64,000 nucleotides of DNA, taken from the NCBI RefSeq assembly GCF_900104725.1, contig NZ_LT629758.1, positions 7,898,001-7,962,000 on the forward strand. Direction: 5' to 3'. Below are positions 24,751 through 34,229 of the stretch, piece after piece (the first letter of the stretch is position 1; every line of letters starts with the position of its first letter). Below the pieces are notes generated by a model. It did no database searches. It was not told the DNA's origin and worked only from the letters and a program-made list of their open reading frames with translations. The translations under genes and the position numbers were made by a program. The DNA is from Actinoplanes derwentensis (lineage in GTDB: Bacteria > Actinomycetota > Actinomycetes > Mycobacteriales > Micromonosporaceae).

Positions 24751-25881
24751 TCAGCCGTCCTTGTTGACCAGCTTCGGGTTGTCCAGCAGGAACGGGGCCA
24801 CCCGGTCCTCGGCGACGGCCGCGAAGAAGTCGTCGGCTCCGGCGCCGAACTCCTCACCGAGGTAGGAGTTCCCGTCGAACTTGCCACCACCGGGCAGCTT
24901 GACCGTCGTCATGTCGTCGACGTTCAGGTCCTTCATCGCCACCGCCCACTCGATGGGGCTGTTGCCGCCACCCGCGAACGTCAGCGACTTGCCGGCCGCG
25001 TCCAGGATCTTCGAGAGCTTGCTGACGTCGGTGATGACGTTCTTGCTCATCGCCTCTTTGGCCATGGCCTTGATGAACTGCTGCTGGTGCCGCTGCCGGT
25101 CGTAGTCGGTCATCGGGACCCCGGCGTTGGCGTACCGCTGCCGGACGTAGTCGAGCGCCTGCCACGGTTCGAGCCGGACGGCCTTGCTGCTCTTCTTGTA
25201 CGTCGCCTGCGGTCCGGTGTACGGGTGGTCGCAGCCACTGGGCGAGTTCTTCGCCGGGCAGCGGTCCAGCCGCGGGCGCTGCTTGCCCTCGGGCGTGAGG
25301 TGTTCCGACTTCACGTCCATGTCGATGACCATGGAGACGCCACCGAGGGCTTCGACGACGTTCTTGAAGCCGCCGAAGTTGATGATCGCCGCGGCGTCGA
25401 ACTCCTTGATGCCGGTGACGTTGCGAACCGCCTTCTCCAGCACCTTGAAACCGTTCGCCACGTTGATCTTGCCGTTGACCTGGCTACCCAGCGCCATCGC
25501 GGAGTTGATCTTCCCGCGGTGCGCGCGGAGGCCGGACTTCGAGTCGGCCGGGATCTCCACGTACAGGTCGCGGGGGATCGAGAAGAGGTAGGCGGTGCTC
25601 ATGTCGGCCGGGACGTGGACGACCACGATCGAGTCCGACAGCGGCGGGGTCTTCGCGTTCCGCGGGTCGATACCGACCAGCAGCATCGTCAGCGGGCCTT
25701 TGATGTCCTTTTTCGCCGCCGCGTTCGCCGCTGTGCTCTCGAGCAGACTGTCGTCGGTGAAGTCGCTGGTGTACTGGGCGATCAGGGTCTGCCCACCGAC
25801 CAGTGCTCCGCCGCTGACCACGGCGAGTGTGCAACCGACAGCGGTGGTGATCCGTGCCCACAGCGGTGCGCGACGTTTCAT
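24751..25881 (-). CDS. LytR-CpsA-Psr (LCP) family cell-wall glycopolymer transferase
   Basis: 376 residues: a short cytoplasmic basic segment, one helix (about 9-31), then the LCP domain with LLVGIDPRN, DSIVVVHVPADMSTAYLFSIPRDLYVEIP, HRGKINSAMALG and RQRYANAGVPMTDYDRQRHQQQFIKAM. LCP enzymes attach glycopolymers to peptidoglycan outside the membrane. The arginines and aspartates of the polyprenyl-phosphate pocket are present. ATG at 25881 is preceded by GGCGAG; a TTG at 25893 preceded by GGGGAGAG is an alternative four codons longer. Confidence 0.9.
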   Translation of the reverse strand: MKRRAPLWARITTAVGCTLAVVSGGALVGGQTLIAQYTSDFTDDSLLESTAANAAAKKDIKGPLTMLLVGIDPRNAKTPPLSDSIVVVHVPADMSTAYLFSIPRDLYVEIPADSKSGLRAHRGKINSAMALGSQVNGKINVANGFKVLEKAVRNVTGIKEFDAAAIINFGGFKNVVEALGGVSMVIDMDVKSEHLTPEGKQRPRLDRCPAKNSPSGCDHPYTGPQATYKKSSKAVRLEPWQALDYVRQRYANAGVPMTDYDRQRHQQQFIKAMAKEAMSKNVITDVSKLSKILDAAGKSLTFAGGGNSPIEWAVAMKDLNVDDMTTVKLPGGGKFDGNSYLGEEFGAGADDFFAAVAEDRVAPFLLDNPKLVNKDG

Positions 25882-25960
25882 GGTTCTCGCCAAGCCACTC
25901 TCCCCACCAACGGGTCCGACAACGCCACGCACTATCGCATGGCAAAGCAAACGTCTCGAT

Positions 25961-25988
25961 GGTTCGGGTGGTCATAACCGCCCGAACC
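25961..25988 (-). terminator. Hairpin after the flavin reductase gene
   Basis: A 12-bp stem (25961-25972 with 25977-25988, one G-U pair) with a 4-base loop lies between the flavin reductase stop and the LCP gene, both on the minus strand. Confidence 0.6.
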
Positions 25989-26043
25989 TAAGGAGAGTCA
26001 CGTCACGTGAGGGCGGTTCGGTTCAATCTTGACCCGCTTCGTC

Positions 26044-26526
26044 TCAGATGTCTTCTCCGAAGAAGGTGCGGTCGTGGTGCACGAGCCGTCCGCCCGGCGG
26101 CCCGAGCAGAACCTGGAGCACTCCGGCGACGACCACCGTCGATGCGCCGACAGGCACCAGGTGCAGGGGTGCGATCCGCAGGCTCGCCAGGGCGCCGGGC
26201 AGGAACGGCTCGCCGGTGGGCAGCGTCTCCCAGCCCTGCTCCGGGGTGAACCGGGGACCGCCGGAGCGGGCGAAGTCGCGGGCCAGGTCGAGGTGCGCCG
26301 CGCTCAGCAGATTCACCGTGAGACTCGGCGCCGCGAGGATCGCCCGGGCCGAGGTGCCGTCCATCACCGAGAAGGACAGGGCCGGCGGGTGGGCGGCCAC
26401 CGACGCGACGCTGGAGGCGGTCAGGCCCACCGGTCCGGCCGCGGCGATCACCGCCACCCCGGTGGGATAGCGGCGGAAGGCGTCCTTGAACCGTTGGCCG
26501 GTCTCGGTGTCGATGTCGCTGAACAC
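26044..26526 (-). CDS. Flavin reductase-like FMN-binding protein
   Basis: 160 residues of the flavin reductase-like split-barrel family: FRRYPTGVAVIAAAGPVGLTASSVASVAAHPPALSFSVMDG, then SLTVNLLSAAH and a C-terminal HHDRTFFGE. It probably reduces free flavin with NAD(P)H. The start is a GTG at 26526 with GGGGA upstream; a TTG at 26574 has no ribosome site. It is divergent from the iron-boxed ECF transporter. It could supply reduced flavin for ferric iron reduction or for a two-component monooxygenase; no genetic link to the StyA-like enzyme is seen. Confidence 0.85.
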   Translation of the reverse strand: MFSDIDTETGQRFKDAFRRYPTGVAVIAAAGPVGLTASSVASVAAHPPALSFSVMDGTSARAILAAPSLTVNLLSAAHLDLARDFARSGGPRFTPEQGWETLPTGEPFLPGALASLRIAPLHLVPVGASTVVVAGVLQVLLGPPGGRLVHHDRTFFGEDI

Positions 26527-26643
26527 GCGTTCCCCGTCTTTCGGTGGTCTGTCGGGGTGACGGTAGAACCTCAACCCGAATTGAAGTCAACGTCCAGCCC
26601 CGAGAAGGCGATATCGGTCACTGCCCGGGGACCCTCCGTCAAA

Positions 26644-26662
26644 TGAGGTATGCCTATCCTTA
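26644..26662. promoter_or_regulatory. Probable IdeR/DmdR-type iron box
   Basis: TGAGGTATGCCTATCCTTA matches the 19-base IdeR/DtxR consensus at 13 positions and is partly palindromic. It ends five bases before the ATG at 26668 and overlaps the upstream ATG at 26650. This suggests Fe2+-dependent repression of the ECF transporter and perhaps of the divergent flavin reductase. Confidence 0.5.
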
Positions 26663-26667
26663 GCTTC

Positions 26668-28329
26668 ATGTCCGATGTGCTGCTGCGGCTCACCGGTGTG
26701 TCCGTGCGGCACGAGGTGTACGACGAATCCGGTTCGATGAGTCACGGCGTGCCGCGCCCGGTGGAGGTGTCGGCCGAACTGCGGGCCGGCGAGGTGGTGC
26801 TGCTGCTCGGCCCGTCCGGCTGTGGCAAGTCGACACTCACCCTCACCGCGAACGGCCTGATCCCGCACGTGATCGGCGCCGAGATGGACGGCACGGTGAC
26901 CGTCGCCGGCACCTGCACCGCCGCGAGCACCGTCCCCGAGCTGGCCCGCGACGTGGCGATGGTCTTCCAGGACCCGGACGCCCAGATCGTCACCGCCAGC
27001 CTGCTCGACGAGGTCTGCTTCGGCCCGGAGAACCTGCTGGTCCCGGTCGCCGAGGTGCTGGAGCGGGCCGAGGAGGCGCTCCGGCTGGTCGGCCTCTGGG
27101 ACCGCCGGCACGACGACCCCGACATCCTCTCCGGCGGTGGCCGGCAACGGCTCGCGATCGCCTGCGCGCTCGCGTTGCGTACCCCGGTGCTGGTCCTCGA
27201 CGAGCCGACCGCGAACCTCGACCCGGCCGGTGTCGAGGAGGTCTACCGGACGCTGCGGGCGGTCGCCGCCGGGCGGGACCGGGCGGTTCTGCTGGTCGAG
27301 CACAACCTCGACGCCGCCATCGACTTCGTGGACCGGGTGATCGTGCTGGACGGCGCGGGCCGGGTGGTGCTCGACGGCCCGGCCCGCGCGATCCTCACCG
27401 ATCACGTCGACGAACTGCTCGAACTGGGCGTCTGGCTACCGGTCGCCACCCTGGCCGCGCTACGGCTGCGGACGGCCGGTGTCGTCCTGGAACCGCTGCC
27501 ACTGACTCCGGCGGAGCTGGCGACCGCCCTGGACGCCGTGCCGGTGCTGCCCGCACTGCGGGACAACCCGAGATCAACGTCAAGGTCCGAGACCGCCATC
27601 TCGGTACGGGGTCTGACCGTCACGCGGGGCCGGACAGCAGTGCTCCACGACATCACCGTGGACATCGGCGCCGGGGAGTTCGTCGCCATGGCCGGAGCCA
27701 ACGGGGCCGGCAAGACCACCCTGGCCCAGGCGCTCGCCGGAGTGATCCCCAGCAGGCGGGTCACGATCACCGGGCCGGCCGGTTTTGTCTTCCAGAACCC
27801 CGAGCACCAGTTCCTGACCAACCGGGTCGACGACGAACTGGCGTACGGCACGACCGCCGCCGCCCGCGTCGAGGAACTGCTCGACCGTCTGGACCTGCGC
27901 GACCTGCGGGCCGTACACCCGTTTCTGCTCTCCGGCGGGCAGAAACGGCGACTGTCGGTCGGCGCCGCCCTGGTGACCCGCCCTCGCGTACTGGTGCTCG
28001 ACGAACCCACCTTCGGCCAGGACCGGGCCCGCGCCGCCGAACTGCTCGACCTGCTCGGCGAACTGCACCGCGACGGCACCACCGTGGTCGTGGTCAGCCA
28101 CGACATGCACCTGATCGCGGAGTACGCCACCCGGCTGCTCGTGCTCGACGACGGCCGGGTGATCGCCGACGGCACGCCCGCCGAGATCTACACCGACACC
28201 GCACTGCTGACCCGGACCGGGTTGTGCCCGCCACCACTCGCCCGAGCCGCTCGTACCCTCGCCCGTCATCCGGCCTGGCACACCGTGACCCGCCTCGCCG
28301 ACCTGCCCGCCCTGGAGCCGTCGCGGTGA
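26668..28329 (+). CDS. ECF transporter ATPase with two fused ABC domains (YkoD-type)
   Basis: 553 residues from the ATG at 26668. ABC domain 1 has Walker A GPSGCGKST, signature LSGGGRQR and Walker B VLVLDEPTANLD. Domain 2 has GANGAGKTT, LSGGQKRR and VLVLDEPTFGQD. Fused ATPase pairs with separate T and S genes are the YkoEDC arrangement of energy-coupling factor importers. The ATG at 26650 is less likely because it lies inside the iron box. The stop overlaps the next gene's GTG. Confidence 0.85.
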   Translation: MSDVLLRLTGVSVRHEVYDESGSMSHGVPRPVEVSAELRAGEVVLLLGPSGCGKSTLTLTANGLIPHVIGAEMDGTVTVAGTCTAASTVPELARDVAMVFQDPDAQIVTASLLDEVCFGPENLLVPVAEVLERAEEALRLVGLWDRRHDDPDILSGGGRQRLAIACALALRTPVLVLDEPTANLDPAGVEEVYRTLRAVAAGRDRAVLLVEHNLDAAIDFVDRVIVLDGAGRVVLDGPARAILTDHVDELLELGVWLPVATLAALRLRTAGVVLEPLPLTPAELATALDAVPVLPALRDNPRSTSRSETAISVRGLTVTRGRTAVLHDITVDIGAGEFVAMAGANGAGKTTLAQALAGVIPSRRVTITGPAGFVFQNPEHQFLTNRVDDELAYGTTAAARVEELLDRLDLRDLRAVHPFLLSGGQKRRLSVGAALVTRPRVLVLDEPTFGQDRARAAELLDLLGELHRDGTTVVVVSHDMHLIAEYATRLLVLDDGRVIADGTPAEIYTDTALLTRTGLCPPPLARAARTLARHPAWHTVTRLADLPALEPSR

Positions 28330-29060
28330 CCGCCTCGATCCTGTCGCTGCGCTCCTACAACCCGGTTGTCAAAGTGCTGGCCCCGGTGCCGGCGATGATC
28401 GTCGCCGGGCTGTCCCGGGACCTGTGGACACCGGCCGCCCTCGCGGTGTCCGCCCTGGTCCTGCTGCTGGCCTTCGGCGGGCTGCGGGGCCGGGTGCTGC
28501 TGTGGACGCTGGCCGGCCCGCCGCTGCTGGTCGTGGTGCTGACGCTGTCGTTCGGGGTGTGGACCGACCCGTCGAAGGCCGACGACTGGCGGGGTGCCCT
28601 GGAGATCGGGCTGGCGACCGGACTGCGGGTGGTCGCGGTACTGATGCTCGCGCTGATCGCCGGGCTCACCACCGAGGGCACCGACCTGGTCCGTTCGATG
28701 ATCACGCACCTGCGGATGCCGTACCGGATCGGTTACGCCGGGTTCGCCGCGATGCGGTTCGTGCCCCGGTTCCGGCGCGACCTGGAGATCATCCGGCTGG
28801 CGCACCGGGTGCGCGGAGTGCACGGCGGCCGCGGTCCGGTGGCCACCACCCGGCGTTACAGCGGGTACGTGGTGCCGCTGCTGGCCGGGGCGATGCGGCA
28901 CGGCGATCGGGTGTCGCTGGCGATGGAGGCCCGAGGCTTCGGCGCGTACCCGGCGCGCACCGAACGCAGGCATGTCCCGTTACGGGGCCGGGACGCCGTA
29001 CTCGCGATCGGTCTTCTTCTTCTCTGCCTTGTTCCTCACCTTTCTGGAGTCCTCGGATGA
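28326..29060 (+). CDS. ECF transporter transmembrane (T) component
   Basis: 244 residues with five or so helices and the coupling-helix region typical of CbiQ/EcfT (MEARGFGAYPARTER; RFVPRFRRDLEIIRLAHRVRG). It couples the ATPase pair to the substrate-binding S component. GTG at 28326 overlaps the ATPase stop (GTGA). Confidence 0.88.
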   Translation: MTASILSLRSYNPVVKVLAPVPAMIVAGLSRDLWTPAALAVSALVLLLAFGGLRGRVLLWTLAGPPLLVVVLTLSFGVWTDPSKADDWRGALEIGLATGLRVVAVLMLALIAGLTTEGTDLVRSMITHLRMPYRIGYAGFAAMRFVPRFRRDLEIIRLAHRVRGVHGGRGPVATTRRYSGYVVPLLAGAMRHGDRVSLAMEARGFGAYPARTERRHVPLRGRDAVLAIGLLLLCLVPHLSGVLG

Positions 29061-29629
29061 AGAGATTGACCACCCGTTTCCTGATGGCGTGCGCGGCGAT
29101 CGGCGCGGCCACCGGTGTGCTGCTGATACCGGCGTTCTTCGTGTCGTTCGCGATCTCGGCGACGGTTCCGCTGGCCTACGCGGCGATGGCCGGTGTGTGG
29201 CTGCTCGGCCCGGTGATCGCCCTGGCGGTGCTGCGCCGGCCGGGTGCCGCGGTGCTGACCATGCTGCTCGCCGGGATCATCAACATCGCCTCACCGGCCG
29301 GGCCGAGCGCCATCGTCACCAACCTGATGATCGGCGTCGCGATGGAGCTGGGCTTCCTGGTCACGCTCTACCGGATCTGGCGGCCCTGGCTGTTCTACCT
29401 GACCGCGCTGATGTTCCAGACCTTCTACGCGATCAGCGCGTACGCCTACTTCGGCATCGACGACATGGCCGTCGCCGGGAAGGCCGGTTTCTTCGTGCTG
29501 CTGGCCGTCAGCACGATCGTCTTCGTCAAGATCGGCCTGGTCATCGCGAAGCGGTTGACCGTGGCCGGAGTGGCCCGCGGCATCGCCCCGGTCTCAGCCG
29601 CCCGAGGAACCGCTCCCGCCGGACACTGA
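29057..29629 (+). CDS. ECF transporter substrate-binding (S) component, YkoE-like
   Basis: 190 residues, about six helices, opening MKRLTTRFLMACAAIGAATGVLL, which resembles the start of YkoE-type S components (LTTREIVLxAVLGVxFGVLY). YkoE proteins are associated with hydroxymethylpyrimidine/thiamine uptake, but no TPP riboswitch precedes the operon and an iron box does. The substrate may therefore be iron- or heme-related; this is inference. The ATG overlaps the T-component stop (ATGA). Confidence 0.8.
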   Translation: MKRLTTRFLMACAAIGAATGVLLIPAFFVSFAISATVPLAYAAMAGVWLLGPVIALAVLRRPGAAVLTMLLAGIINIASPAGPSAIVTNLMIGVAMELGFLVTLYRIWRPWLFYLTALMFQTFYAISAYAYFGIDDMAVAGKAGFFVLLAVSTIVFVKIGLVIAKRLTVAGVARGIAPVSAARGTAPAGH

Positions 29630-29755
29630 CGAGCCGCTGCGGTGGTCACCTCAAGCACGCTAGGACACCCCGGCTACCGGGTGGTGCCGGAACGTAATCG
29701 TCGGGGCCGGTGCGGCAGTGGAGCGTTGTGCGGTGTTCTGGGTATCTTCCTGCGC

Positions 29756-31831
29756 GTGTTCATCGGACGCCTTGCTGAGCTGCGGGCCCTGCATACGGCA
29801 CTGGCCGAGAGCCGGGTGTGCGTGCCTGCCGGGCCGCCCGGCGCTGGAAAGACGGCATTCGCGACTGAGTACGTGACCCGGTCCGGCGCCGGATATCGCG
29901 GCATCTGGCGGGTGAGCCTGGCCGGCAGCAGCGCCGACCCGGACGAGACGGTCGCCACACTCGCCGCCGGACTACGGGCGCAGATGGCGCTGCCACCGTC
30001 CGGCGACGCGCTGGCCGAGTTCGCCGAGCGGGTCGCCGCGGAGAGCGGACCGAGCCTGCTGATCGTCGACGACATCCCGGGCGAACTCGACGACGACCTG
30101 ATCGGGCGGCTCACCGTGCCGTCCGCGGGCCGCCGGCTGCGGACCGTCCTGATCACCAACCGGGACGTCGCCGGCCTGGCCGTCCCCACCGTCGACATCG
30201 GACCCCTCGACATCGCGGACGCCGCCGGGATCCTCCGCGGCCACCGCGACGGAACCGAACAGGAAGCCGCCGAACTGGCCGAACGACTCGACGGGCACGC
30301 CCTGTCGGTGCGTCTGGCCGGGCTCGCGCTGCGCGACGGGTCCGGTTACACCAAGCTGACCGGGCGGATCGGCAACCATCCGGTCGCGATGCTGCTCCGG
30401 GACCGTCTCGACGCCCTCAGCGAACCGGCCTGCCGCCTGTTGCGGGTCTCCGCGCTCACCTCACCGGCCGCTCTGCCGCCCGGCCTGATCCGGCTGTTCC
30501 TGGGCGCCGCCGCCGAACAGGCCGCCGACGAACTGGCCCGGCACCTGTTCGCCACCCGGATCGACGGAACCTGGCACGTGCACTCGCTGGCCCGCGACGT
30601 GGCCCGGCGGTACCTGCCACCGATCGACTGGACCCGGCTGGCCCGGCAGTTCGCCGACGCGGTGCTCGACCACCCGTGGTCCGATCCGATCGAATCGTTC
30701 CTGGTGGCCCGGCACGCGGCCCGGCTGTCCGGACGCCCGGACCTGCCCGGCGCGGTTGTCGACCGGCTGCACCGACGGGTGGTCGCCCACGGCTCGATGA
30801 CCCTGCCGCACCACCGGGACCTGGCCGAACAGAACTTCGACGACCCGGCCGTCCTCACCGAAGCGGCCCAGCACCTGCGGGCGGCCGGCGACCTGGAGGA
30901 GGCCCGCGACTGCGCCGACCGGGCGGTACCGCTCGCCAACGACCCGGCACTCCGGCACCGGGCCCGCCTGCTGCTCGCCGAGACACTCGAGGACCTCGGC
31001 GGTGACACCACCCGGGCGGACGCCCTGTGGACCATCCTGACGTCATCGAACGACACCGGGACGGCCATCGCCTACCTGCGGTCGCGGCGGCTGCGGGGCG
31101 AGCACGAGGAGTCCCGGACCGGCCTGATCGACCTGATCGACCGTCTCGGTCCCGGTTCGGCCGCCTTCGGCCCGGTGCAGGAGGCCCAGCGGGAACTGGC
31201 CCGCGCCGAGATCGAAGCCGGATCGGAGGCGTCCGCCCGGCGCCGCTTGGTCCGGGTGATCGCCGACTACCTGAGCTGGCGCCGCGACGATCACCCCGGG
31301 CTGATCGAGGCGGTCCGGATGCTGGCCGCCGCGGAACTGGCCCTGCCGCTCACCGAGCCGAAGAACGACCGGACGATCTGGGAGGAGACCGCCCGCGAGC
31401 TGCGGCGATTCCGCGGACGTTTCGCCACCGGCCACGGCCCGCGGCACACCCTGACCCTGACGTTGGCGGTGGTCCATGCCGAGGCGCTGGTCGCCTGGGG
31501 GCGATACGAAGAGGCAGTTCAAGAGCTTGCGGCGGTACGCGAGGACGTGCGCGACCGATTCGCCCTCGACGAGCCGGTCCGGTTCCGGGCCGAGTTGCTG
31601 TTCGGCTGGGCGGTCGGCGGCGACGAGCACTTCGAGGACGCGTTCCAGGGCGCCCGGCAGGCCCTCGGCGACACCCATCCGCAGACCTTGCGCGCCGAAC
31701 TGGGCCTAGGTGTAGCCCTGAAGCCGGTCAACCGCTCCCGCGCAGCCCGCCACATCCTGCATGTCCTCCGCCACGCCCCAGCAATGTTCCTACCCGGCCA
31801 GAACTGGCCCCGGACGGCTCCCCAGGCTTGA
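29756..31831 (+). CDS. STAND-type (NB-ARC-like) ATPase with TPR-like C-terminus
   Basis: 691 residues from a GTG at 29756. P-loop GPPGAGKTA and Walker B-like LLIVDDIP lie in the first 110 residues, then a winged-helix-like segment, and from about residue 340 helical repeats (EAAQHLRAAGDLEEARDCADRAV, EALVAWGRYEEAVQELAAVRED). No DNA-binding, protease or TIR effector domain is seen. The GTG has no ribosome site but TATCTT lies eight bases upstream, so the mRNA may be leaderless; an open frame extends to 29642. Possible signal-dependent scaffold or regulator. Confidence 0.75.
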   Translation: MFIGRLAELRALHTALAESRVCVPAGPPGAGKTAFATEYVTRSGAGYRGIWRVSLAGSSADPDETVATLAAGLRAQMALPPSGDALAEFAERVAAESGPSLLIVDDIPGELDDDLIGRLTVPSAGRRLRTVLITNRDVAGLAVPTVDIGPLDIADAAGILRGHRDGTEQEAAELAERLDGHALSVRLAGLALRDGSGYTKLTGRIGNHPVAMLLRDRLDALSEPACRLLRVSALTSPAALPPGLIRLFLGAAAEQAADELARHLFATRIDGTWHVHSLARDVARRYLPPIDWTRLARQFADAVLDHPWSDPIESFLVARHAARLSGRPDLPGAVVDRLHRRVVAHGSMTLPHHRDLAEQNFDDPAVLTEAAQHLRAAGDLEEARDCADRAVPLANDPALRHRARLLLAETLEDLGGDTTRADALWTILTSSNDTGTAIAYLRSRRLRGEHEESRTGLIDLIDRLGPGSAAFGPVQEAQRELARAEIEAGSEASARRRLVRVIADYLSWRRDDHPGLIEAVRMLAAAELALPLTEPKNDRTIWEETARELRRFRGRFATGHGPRHTLTLTLAVVHAEALVAWGRYEEAVQELAAVREDVRDRFALDEPVRFRAELLFGWAVGGDEHFEDAFQGARQALGDTHPQTLRAELGLGVALKPVNRSRAARHILHVLRHAPAMFLPGQNWPRTAPQA

Positions 31832-31846
31832 CATCCCGGGGAGCCG
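31815..31846. terminator. Bidirectional hairpin
   Basis: A 9-bp GC-rich stem (31815-31823 with 31838-31846) spans the STAND ATPase stop and lies between two convergent genes. Confidence 0.65.
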
Positions 31847-31857
31847 CTGGAGTCACA

Positions 31858-34011
31858 TCACTTGCGAACCGTGACCGCCTTGCTGGTGGCCCGGCCGTTC
31901 AGGTGGCCGGGCCGGAGCGCGACGACCGTCACGGTGATCTTCTTGCCCTTCATCGACGCGGTCAGCTTGAGCGTCTTCGTGGTGGTCTTGAGCAGTTTGC
32001 CGTTGACCCGCCACTCGTACCGGTAGGAGCCGGCCTTCGGTGACCAGACCCCGACCCGGGCGGTCAGGGTCTTACCGGCTTTCGCCGTACCGCTGATCGT
32101 GGGTCTGGTGGTCGCCTTGGGTGCGGCGCCCTTCACCACGGCCGGAGTCGCGGTGGCGACGGCGGTGCCGGACGGGTGGCCGACGCGGTCCGCGATCACC
32201 GTCACGGTGAGGCGTTTGCCGAGGACCGAGGCGGGGATGACGTACGTGGCCCCGGTCGCTCCCTTGATCGCCGTCCCGTTCGCCGCCCACTGGTACCGGT
32301 AGGAGCCGGGCGCGGGAGTCCATCCACCGGCCGAGGCGCGAACCGTGCCGCCGACCGCGACGGCTCCGCTGATCACCGGCCGGCTCGTCGACCTCAGCGC
32401 TGGAGACGCGGTGACCTGCCAGGACGTCCCGCCATTACTGGTGGTCACCCCGGCGGCGTTGCGGGCCGTCACGTTGAGCCAGTTGTATCCGCTACGCAGC
32501 GGGACGAACCGGATCGTCGCGCTGCCGTCGGCGTTCGGCTTGACCGTCCGGCGGGTGGTCGCGTCACCGTTGAAGACGACGTCGTAAGCCACCACGCCGG
32601 TCATGAGGGTGCGTGCCGTGAAGACGGCCGTCTGGCCGGTCGCATCGCCGCCACTGCGGCTCACACCCGGTGACGCGCCGGAGATCGAGAAGTGTCCCCA
32701 GCGGGGCACCGACAGAGTGCCGTCGCTGCTGAGGCTCTGCACCCACAGGCCACCGAGATTCAGCTCGTTCGCGGCGACGGCGAGGTCGGCACTGCCGGTC
32801 GACCCTGCTTTCAGCGTGCGCTTCGGGCCGGGCTGACCCGAGACGCTGAACCAGTAGACGTACGACGTGACTTTCGGCCGGCGCGGCTCCAGGTGGAAGC
32901 GCAACGTCGAGCCGATGATCACGCTGCGGTCGATGTCCCCGGTGAGACGGGGGCCGTCGTCGACCAGGAACTCGTACGCCCGCTCGGCGTGCACCTTGCC
33001 GTCGGCGGTGCGGCTCCGCACGTACAGCGTCTGCTTTCCGGCCTTGACCGGGGTGATCGATGTGGTCGCCTCGCGTTCCCTGGCGGCCACCGAGACCGTG
33101 CCGGACGGGCCGTCACCGTCGATCCGCCACGCGAAACCGGTGGTGTCCGCGATGTTCGAGGTGAACTGCCAGTCGGCCGGAACGCCGACGTTGTACTTCA
33201 AGGTGCCGCTGTAGTCCGGGTACGCCGCGGTGAAGATCGACGGGCGGGTCTCCGTCACGGAGAACTCGTGATGCGCCGCCACGGAGTAGTTGCCGGCTCG
33301 GTCGACGGCGTAGACGGTGAGCCAGTGGCTGCCCGCAACGGTCGGTGTCCACGACAGGGTCGCCGGGCCGCCGTCGGTGGGGATCGTCCGCCAGGGGTTG
33401 TCCTCGCTCAGCTCGGACGCGGAGAGCCGGTAGTAGTAGCCGACCGTGTCGTCCGATGTGGTGGCGAAGGTGAACGTGCCGGGCACACCGATCGCGCCGT
33501 GTGCGCTGTCCCAGCTACCGGCCGGATAGTCGTCGCTGGTGACGGTGGGCGCCGCGCCACCGTCCCGGTCGACGGTGAAGTAGCAGGTCCCGCTCCACGG
33601 CGAGGCCGTGCCGGCCGGGTCGAGGACCCGCACCCGCCAGCCGTAGGTGACCCCGTCGAGCTGCTTCGCGTCGTCCTCGAGCTGGACGTAGACCCGGTTG
33701 TTCGCCGTGCCGACACCCCGGAGCCACTGCTGCGGGTCGTCCGGGCTGGTGACGTCCCAGACCTGGAAGTCGGCCTGTAGTTCCTGGCCGGTGACACCGC
33801 CGGCGAAGGTGCCCTGGAGCACCACGGCCGCGGAGTCGTTGAGCCGGCGCGGGCTGAGATAGGGGCCGGGTGCGGTGGTCGTGCACGCCTGCCCGGCGGT
33901 GAGCAGGCCGGCCGGTGCCTCGATCGCGGCGAGCGCCGGTGTGGCCGTCAGGGCGAGTGTGCTCCCGCAGATCAGTGCGGAAGTGGTGAGGAGAGTGATG
34001 AGTCGAGCCAA
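31858..34011 (-). CDS. Large secreted protein with Ig-like/FN3-like domains
   Basis: 717 residues. Start is a TTG at 34011 with GGGGGAAG seven bases upstream, followed by a clear signal peptide (MARLITLLTTSALICGSTLALTATPALA). The body is beta-rich: DRAGNYS-type Ig folds, and two C-terminal repeats with RPxISGxxxxGxTxxAxxGxWxPxxGSYRYxW (about 545-630 and 630-717) that match a common actinobacterial surface-protein module. No catalytic residues or sortase motif were seen. Probably a surface or matrix protein. Confidence 0.82.
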   Translation of the reverse strand: MARLITLLTTSALICGSTLALTATPALAAIEAPAGLLTAGQACTTTAPGPYLSPRRLNDSAAVVLQGTFAGGVTGQELQADFQVWDVTSPDDPQQWLRGVGTANNRVYVQLEDDAKQLDGVTYGWRVRVLDPAGTASPWSGTCYFTVDRDGGAAPTVTSDDYPAGSWDSAHGAIGVPGTFTFATTSDDTVGYYYRLSASELSEDNPWRTIPTDGGPATLSWTPTVAGSHWLTVYAVDRAGNYSVAAHHEFSVTETRPSIFTAAYPDYSGTLKYNVGVPADWQFTSNIADTTGFAWRIDGDGPSGTVSVAAREREATTSITPVKAGKQTLYVRSRTADGKVHAERAYEFLVDDGPRLTGDIDRSVIIGSTLRFHLEPRRPKVTSYVYWFSVSGQPGPKRTLKAGSTGSADLAVAANELNLGGLWVQSLSSDGTLSVPRWGHFSISGASPGVSRSGGDATGQTAVFTARTLMTGVVAYDVVFNGDATTRRTVKPNADGSATIRFVPLRSGYNWLNVTARNAAGVTTSNGGTSWQVTASPALRSTSRPVISGAVAVGGTVRASAGGWTPAPGSYRYQWAANGTAIKGATGATYVIPASVLGKRLTVTVIADRVGHPSGTAVATATPAVVKGAAPKATTRPTISGTAKAGKTLTARVGVWSPKAGSYRYEWRVNGKLLKTTTKTLKLTASMKGKKITVTVVALRPGHLNGRATSKAVTVRK

Positions 34012-34229
34012 AGTGGATCTTCCCCCGAAGGATCGATGTAGCCCAGTCGGAGCATGATAGAACGCTGTCGTTTCGTCGTAACCGTCCAAACGGGTGGGAC
34101 GGTGGCTGTCCGTCAGAGTCGGGCGTGCGGTGATGCCACCCACGGTGATCGGCCGACGGTGACCATTCGTAATAATCTCTGGGCCCGCCCACCGGCGGTC
34201 ACATTCAGGCTGTGGAAGGGGAGGCTCAG

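Noticed and set aside
26550..26667. TPP riboswitch ahead of the YkoEDC-like operon
   Set aside because: The leader is short and lacks the conserved CUGAGA-type core; only the iron-box-like site is supported.
29756..31831. STAND ATPase as an antiphage Avs-type system
   Set aside because: No effector domain or defence neighbours; general regulator families in actinomycetes look the same.
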